Shown here in pieces: positions 7,035 to 10,322 of a DNA stretch of 10,322 nucleotides (within the stretch, counting starts at the first letter, position 1; each line of letters begins with the position of its first letter). Origin of the DNA: Methanosarcinales archaeon (lineage in GTDB: Archaea; Halobacteriota; Syntropharchaeia; Alkanophagales; Methanospirareceae); assembly GCA_025464585.1 (NCBI GenBank), contig JAODGL010000042.1, forward strand, positions 1 to 10,322, read 5' to 3'. The translations under genes were made by a program, and so were the position numbers. The notes beneath the pieces were generated by a model. That model was not told the DNA's origin. It worked only from the letters and a program-made list of their open reading frames with translations, and ran no database searches.

Positions 7035-7794
7035 CTTCCTTTTTGAATAGAATTTCTTTTATATTACTTTCACTTCTTTCTAACTTCAAACCTCGCACAA
7101 GTACAATTGGCATACCCTCTTTGAATTCGCCCATAACTAAATTCGCAGCAGCGCATATCTCGTCTGCTACCGCTTCTTTCGTTATCCGTGCGATTTTCCC
7201 GAACCTGTCCTCCTCTCCACGTCTATCCAGCAGAGCAGGAATGCCAGAAACGCCTATGCATGTTCCCGTTACACCATCGCGAAAAGCTCTGCCGAAAGAA
7301 TCAGAAATTAAGACTGAAATCTCTTTGCCGCTTTGCTTCTCTATTTCTTTTTTAAGTCGTTCGGCACTTCTCTGCGGGTCTTTTGGCAGTAACACCGCTT
7401 TCCCTTCCTCAACATTAGATTCGTCCACACCCGCATTTGCACACACGAACCCATGCTCTGTCTCTACTATAATGTGGTTCTTCATCATTATTACTATCTC
7501 TTTTGCTCCGTTGAGTATAAGTTGAACGATTTTTGGGTCTTTTTCCGTCTCTTTTGCTATGCGCTCTGCTGCTTCGCTTACTTTTACAACGGAGAGGTTT
7601 ACGACCCTGCCCTCGCTCTTTGATATTATTTTAGAGGTGAAGACGATTACATCGTGGTCTTCCAGGGTCATCTTCTTCTCTTCCAGAGCATCGAAGAATA
7701 GTGACGTTAAATCGTCACCTTCCTTTATCTCCGGAAGCCCATCAATGCCCGTTATTTCCAGATGGTCCGAGAATGAGAAACTTTTCTTTTTCAT
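7018..7794 (-). CDS. cofE: Coenzyme F420-0:L-glutamate ligase
   Basis: CofE adds L-glutamate residues to F420-0 in a GTP-dependent reaction, giving the polyglutamyl tail of coenzyme F420. The 258-residue product has the normal archaeal single-domain length (bacterial FbiB proteins carry an extra nitroreductase-like domain). Family signatures seen are ITGIDGLPEIKEGDDL near the start, VFTSKIISKSEGR, HGFVCANAGVDESNV, AVLLPKDPQRSA, ISDSFGRAFRDGVTG, the GVSGIPALLDRRGEED segment and IVLVRGL. The ATG at 7792-7794 overlaps the dapL stop by four bases (ATGA), so the gene is the second of a translationally coupled operon. Its last 17 bases overlap the ferredoxin start. The presence of cofE shows the host makes F420, in agreement with the FrhB-family gene at 9017. 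Confidence 0.96.
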   Translation of the reverse strand: MKKKSFSFSDHLEITGIDGLPEIKEGDDLTSLFFDALEEKKMTLEDHDVIVFTSKIISKSEGRVVNLSVVKVSEAAERIAKETEKDPKIVQLILNGAKEIVIMMKNHIIVETEHGFVCANAGVDESNVEEGKAVLLPKDPQRSAERLKKEIEKQSGKEISVLISDSFGRAFRDGVTGTCIGVSGIPALLDRRGEEDRFGKIARITKEAVADEICAAANLVMGEFKEGMPIVLVRGLKLERSESNIKEILFKKEDDLFR

Positions 7795-8948
7795 ATAGCC
7801 AGCTTTTTAAGCCTTTCACATGCTTCCTTTATCCTTTCTTTGTTTACACAAAGCGAGAAGCGAACAAACCCCTCTCCTGCTTCTCCAAATCCTATCCCCG
7901 GCGTTACTACCACTCCTGCACGTTCCAGCAAGAGCATGGAGAAACGAATGGATGAGAACCCGGGAGGGACTTTTGCCCATAAATAGAAAGTGGCTTTGGG
8001 CTTTTTCACTTCCATTCCCGCTGATTTTAACCCATCAAATAAAATGTCTCTTCTTTCTCTATAAATCGCCACATTTGCCTCTATACAGTCTTGATGACCA
8101 TTTAACGCCGCTATTCCCGCTGCCTGAACAGCCTGGAAAGCCCCGGAATCAACATTGGTCTTTACAAGCCTTAAACCCTTTAGCAGCTCCGAATTCCCTA
8201 TTACATACCCTATTCGCCAACCTGTCATGTTATAAGTCTTGGATAGCGAGTTGAACTCTATACCCACATCTTTTGCACCTTCAACCGACAGAAAACTCGG
8301 TGCTTCATAGCCTTCAAAAGTTAGTTCAGAGTAGGGGTTATCATGAAGAATGGTGATGTCGTGGTCATGTGCAAAATCCACAATCTCTTTAAAGAATGAT
8401 TTTTCTACTGCTGCCGCAGTGGGATTATTTGGATAATTCAAGAACATGAGCTTTGCCTTTCTCACCACTTCTTTATCAATGCTTTCCAGGTCCGGCATGA
8501 ATTCGTTCTCTTCCCTTAAGGGGACCGAATGTGGAATGCCATTCGCTAATAGTGTTGCGCCTTTATACACCGGGTAAGCGGGATCGGGAACAAGGGCAAT
8601 GTCGCCAGGGTCTAAAAATGCGAATGCTGAATGCGCTATCCCTTCCTTTGACCCTATTAAAGTTAGAACTTCATCCTCCGCGTCTAAATGCACACGCTTT
8701 CTGCGATTATACCACGCAGCTACTGCTTCACGGAAAGCGAGCATTCCATCGTAAGAGGGATACCTGTGGTTTAGAGGGTCCTTTGCAGCGTTGCAAACTG
8801 CTTCTACCACGTGTGGTGGTGTCGGCAAATCAGGGTCACCGATACTTAAATCTATTATATCTATACCCTTCCCCTTCGCTTCCTTCTTCCTCGCATCTAT
8901 TTCTGCAAAAAGATAGGGTGGCAATGAACTTATTCTCTTTGCATACAT
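7791..8948 (-). CDS. dapL: LL-diaminopimelate aminotransferase (PLP class I/II)
   Basis: DapL converts L-tetrahydrodipicolinate and glutamate to LL-diaminopimelate, the short route to lysine (and to peptidoglycan in bacteria). The 385-residue product is full length for the family. It shows RISSLPPYLFAEID at the start, DLSIGDPDLPTP (33-44), HRYPSYDGMLAFREAVA, IGSKEGIAH (98-106), PDPAYPVYK, NYPNNPT (171-177), Asp203 in HDNPYSEL (contact to the PLP ring nitrogen), and the PLP lysine Lys237 in SLSKTYNMTGWRIGY. The C-terminal GFVRFSLC holds the expected carboxylate-binding arginine. It resembles DapL more than aspartate aminotransferase through the SKEGIAH and PPYLFAEID stretches; a related class I aminotransferase of other specificity cannot be excluded. 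It is the first gene of the dapL-cofE-ferredoxin operon; GAAGG stands one base before the ATG, a tight spacing. Confidence 0.9.
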   Translation of the reverse strand: MYAKRISSLPPYLFAEIDARKKEAKGKGIDIIDLSIGDPDLPTPPHVVEAVCNAAKDPLNHRYPSYDGMLAFREAVAAWYNRRKRVHLDAEDEVLTLIGSKEGIAHSAFAFLDPGDIALVPDPAYPVYKGATLLANGIPHSVPLREENEFMPDLESIDKEVVRKAKLMFLNYPNNPTAAAVEKSFFKEIVDFAHDHDITILHDNPYSELTFEGYEAPSFLSVEGAKDVGIEFNSLSKTYNMTGWRIGYVIGNSELLKGLRLVKTNVDSGAFQAVQAAGIAALNGHQDCIEANVAIYRERRDILFDGLKSAGMEVKKPKATFYLWAKVPPGFSSIRFSMLLLERAGVVVTPGIGFGEAGEGFVRFSLCVNKERIKEACERLKKLAI

Positions 8949-9016
8949 ACCTTCTTTTAACTCTATCTATTTATCAGCATTAAATAATTAAAAATAAAAA
9001 GGAGTAAAAGCGAAAA
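8949..9016. promoter_or_regulatory. Divergent promoter region between dapL operon and FrhB-like gene
   Basis: This 68-base gap is very AT-rich, with a core at about 8979-9000. On the minus strand the core lies 31-52 bases upstream of the dapL ATG, right for a TATA box with a short leader. On the plus strand, TATA-like CTATTTAT at 8966-8973 could serve the FrhB-like gene, whose GGAG ribosome site is at 9001-9004, 12 bases before its ATG. Opposite promoters this close suggest the two units may be co-controlled. Exact boxes are uncertain. Confidence 0.5.
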
Positions 9017-10099
9017 ATGGGGACAGAAGTAGAAGGATACGTAAAACTGCCGACTTTTTTAGAACAGGGCTTCTCGTATTTGAAGCGTGACGTCCTGTCT
9101 AAACGAATTTGCTGTCTTTGTGGCACCTGTGCGGCATTTTGCGATAAGATAAAAATAAGAGAAAACGAACGCAAGCCGGAGTTAGTCGAAGAGTACGATA
9201 CGATATGCGGGCTGTGTTATGCTTACTGCCCCAGGACATTCTTGCCCCTCTCAGAAATAGAAAGCAGGATATTTGGAGCGGAGGAAGCGAGAAAAAAGGC
9301 AGAAGAAGATGCCCTTGGTATCTATCGAAGCGGTTATGCGGTTCGGTCAAAGAAGGAGGATATAAAAGGGCAGGACGGTGGTGCAGTTACTTCTTTGCTC
9401 GCGTATGCCCTTGATAAGAGTGTAATAGATTGTGCCGTGATTACAACTACGAGAGGTGATTGGAGACCGATAACAAAAGTTGCAAAGAATTACGGTGAAT
9501 TAAAGGAAGGTGCAGGCACGAAATATACGATTTATCCAGGTGTAGTGGGAGTAAAAGAGGCGATAGAAGCTGGCTGCGAGAACATAGGTTTTGTAGGGCT
9601 GCCATGTCAAATACAGGGTTTGAGAAAAGTTCAAACTTTAGAACAGCCGTATGAAGTGGGCAAAGAGCGCATAAAATTGCTGTTAGGTCTGTTCTGCATG
9701 GAGAATTTCACGGAAGAGCTGCTGGATTTCGTGAAAGAGAAAGCGAATTTAGATTTAGAAACAGTGCGGAAGTTCGACATAAAGGGAAAAGAGCTTTTGG
9801 TTTACGATGAAGAAGGTAAAGTTCATGCTATTGCATTGGACGAGATAAAGCGTTACGAGAGCGAAGGATGTTCGATTTGCACGGATTATACCGCTGAACT
9901 TGCTGACATTGCCGTAGGCTCCGTGGGCTCTGAAGACGGGTGGTCAACGGTTTTCGCTCGCACGGAACGAGGAGAGGAGATAGTCGAGGGTGCACGGGAA
10001 GAAGGGTACATTGAAGCGAAAGAGATAGAGGAGAAAGGGTTGGGGTTGATACGGAGGTTGGGAGAGAGGAAGAGGGAAGAGAGCAGGAAGGATTATTAA
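9017..10099 (+). CDS. F420 hydrogenase/dehydrogenase beta subunit family protein (FrhB/FdhB-like)
   Basis: The 360-residue protein belongs to the FrhB/FdhB family, flavin (FAD) and iron-sulfur proteins that exchange electrons between coenzyme F420 and other carriers. The N-terminal part has two ferredoxin-type groups: Cys32/35/38/42 (CCLCGTCAAFC) and Cys64/67/71 (CGLCYAYCP). Then come SGYAVRSKKEDIKGQDGGAV, the start of the FrhB N-domain, followed by AGTKYTIYPGVV, GLPCQIQGLRK (Cys197), GLFCMENF (Cys227), Cys285/Cys288 in GCSICTD, and ADIAVGSVGSEDGWSTV, a family hallmark. The last ~30 residues are highly charged. No hydrogenase (FrhA/FrhG) or formate dehydrogenase (FdhA) gene is nearby, so its partner is unknown. 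Relatives occur alone or with heterodisulfide reductase, glutamate synthase or sulfite reductase modules. Family placement is firm; assigning it to a specific complex would be guesswork. Confidence 0.92.
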   Translation: MGTEVEGYVKLPTFLEQGFSYLKRDVLSKRICCLCGTCAAFCDKIKIRENERKPELVEEYDTICGLCYAYCPRTFLPLSEIESRIFGAEEARKKAEEDALGIYRSGYAVRSKKEDIKGQDGGAVTSLLAYALDKSVIDCAVITTTRGDWRPITKVAKNYGELKEGAGTKYTIYPGVVGVKEAIEAGCENIGFVGLPCQIQGLRKVQTLEQPYEVGKERIKLLLGLFCMENFTEELLDFVKEKANLDLETVRKFDIKGKELLVYDEEGKVHAIALDEIKRYESEGCSICTDYTAELADIAVGSVGSEDGWSTVFARTERGEEIVEGAREEGYIEAKEIEEKGLGLIRRLGERKREESRKDY

Positions 10100-10189
10100 A
10101 GACTTGACGAATTTGCAACGTTGTAAGTGCTGCTCTTTCCTCTTATCTATTTTCAATTGGCTGTTTGGCAGGAATTGCCTTCTTTGGAT

Positions 10190-10215
10190 ATGTTCTTTGC
10201 ATATGTTAAGAACAT
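10190..10215. repeat. Composite 26-bp palindrome, candidate operator
   Basis: ATGTTCTT (10190-10197) and its exact reverse complement AAGAACAT (10208-10215) flank CATATG (10200-10205), a palindrome with the same centre. In all 22 of 26 positions are symmetric. The site ends six bases before the TATA box at 10222, where a dimeric regulator could affect TFB/TBP binding. It also contains a direct repeat of ATATGTT (10188-10194 and 10201-10207). Confidence 0.5.
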
Positions 10216-10221
10216 CGAAAA

Positions 10222-10229
10222 ATTTATAA
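10222..10229 (+). promoter_or_regulatory. Archaeal TATA box
   Basis: ATTTATAA inside AAATTTATAAGG is a good archaeal TATA element. It would start transcription near 10250, toward the right edge of the window. The rest of 10100-10221 shows no gene; the pyrimidine-rich stretch about 10130-10155 could end transcription of the FrhB-like gene. Confidence 0.5.
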
Positions 10230-10234
10230 GGTGA

Positions 10235-10322
10235 ATGTATGAACTAATTACGGAATTTGCTACTTTTATAGCTTGTCCAAAAAAGGGAGCGATAAAAAGG
10301 GGAGGGATGAGAAGAAGTGGTA
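10235..10322 (+). CDS. Possible 5' end of a gene running off the window
   Basis: From the ATG at 10235 the frame stays open to the window edge (29 codons, MYELITEFATFIACPKKGAI onward). A second in-frame ATG stands at 10307. The 10235 start has GGTGA directly against it but lies before the transcription start predicted from the TATA box. The 10307 start has GGGGAGGG with almost no spacing. Neither is ideal, and the piece is too short to recognise. The promoter-like context makes a real downstream gene likely, but the start is undecided. Confidence 0.3.
   Translation, partial: MYELITEFATFIACPKKGAIKRGGMRRSG

Noticed and set aside
6836..7525. 229-codon plus-strand open frame opposite cofE and the ferredoxin gene
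   Set aside because: It is Ser/Pro/Phe-rich low-information translation of the complement of two firmly identified genes, and has no domain motif or ribosome site.
7820..8983. Plus-strand frames of 144 and 150 codons opposite dapL
   Set aside because: Leu/Ser/Pro-rich complements of a clear aminotransferase gene, with no recognisable motif.
10100..10221. Possible small RNA or tRNA gene in the right-hand intergenic region
   Set aside because: No cloverleaf, conserved tRNA boxes or extended pairing beyond the palindrome at 10190-10215.

Overview
The window reads as a stretch of an archaeal chromosome, most likely a methanogen- or methanotroph-related euryarchaeon. The reasons are a coenzyme F420 biosynthesis gene (cofE), an F420-dependent FrhB-type oxidoreductase, an Lhr-type helicase, a diphthamide-synthesis (Dph6) domain, archaeal TATA-box promoters with short leaders, and purine-rich ribosome binding sites. 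The gene mix (stand-alone FrhB, four-cluster ferredoxin, DapL, degraded radical SAM and helicase genes) would fit an ANME-1/Syntrophoarchaeum-like lineage. That placement is inference, not demonstrated.

Layout. Positions 9-624 (minus) hold the decayed 5' part of a phospholipase-D-domain helicase gene, broken by three frame breaks and a deletion. Positions ~589-759 (plus) hold what looks like a further scrap of former coding DNA. A clear TATA box at 780-788 then drives an unusual 686-residue fusion (824-2884, plus): a class II glutamine amidotransferase/asparagine synthetase joined to a complete Dph6-type diphthine-ammonia ligase. Convergent to it is a 947-residue Lhr-family helicase (2946-5789, minus) with a C-terminal four-cysteine zinc-binding segment. 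Divergent from lhr is a radical SAM reading frame (5908-6663, plus) that has lost its N-terminal iron-sulfur cysteine motif and is probably a truncated pseudogene.

The next block is a tight minus-strand operon read from 8948 down to 6621: LL-diaminopimelate aminotransferase (dapL), then cofE (4-nt ATGA overlap), then a four-cluster ferredoxin (17-nt overlap). It is divided by a 68-bp AT-rich divergent promoter region from a plus-strand FrhB/FdhB-family gene (9017-10099). The last ~220 bases are non-coding. They carry a composite 26-bp palindrome just upstream of a TATA box and the possible 5' end of another gene.

How the genes fit together: cofE makes the polyglutamyl tail of F420, and FrhB-family proteins pass electrons between F420 and iron-sulfur carriers such as the ferredoxin, so 6621-10099 forms a plausible F420/electron-transfer neighbourhood with a lysine-pathway aminotransferase. 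The most unusual item is the AsnB-Dph6 fusion, which places two ATP-using amide-forming activities behind one glutaminase-like domain that itself seems to lack canonical catalytic residues. I saw no CRISPR array, tRNA, rRNA or insertion sequence.
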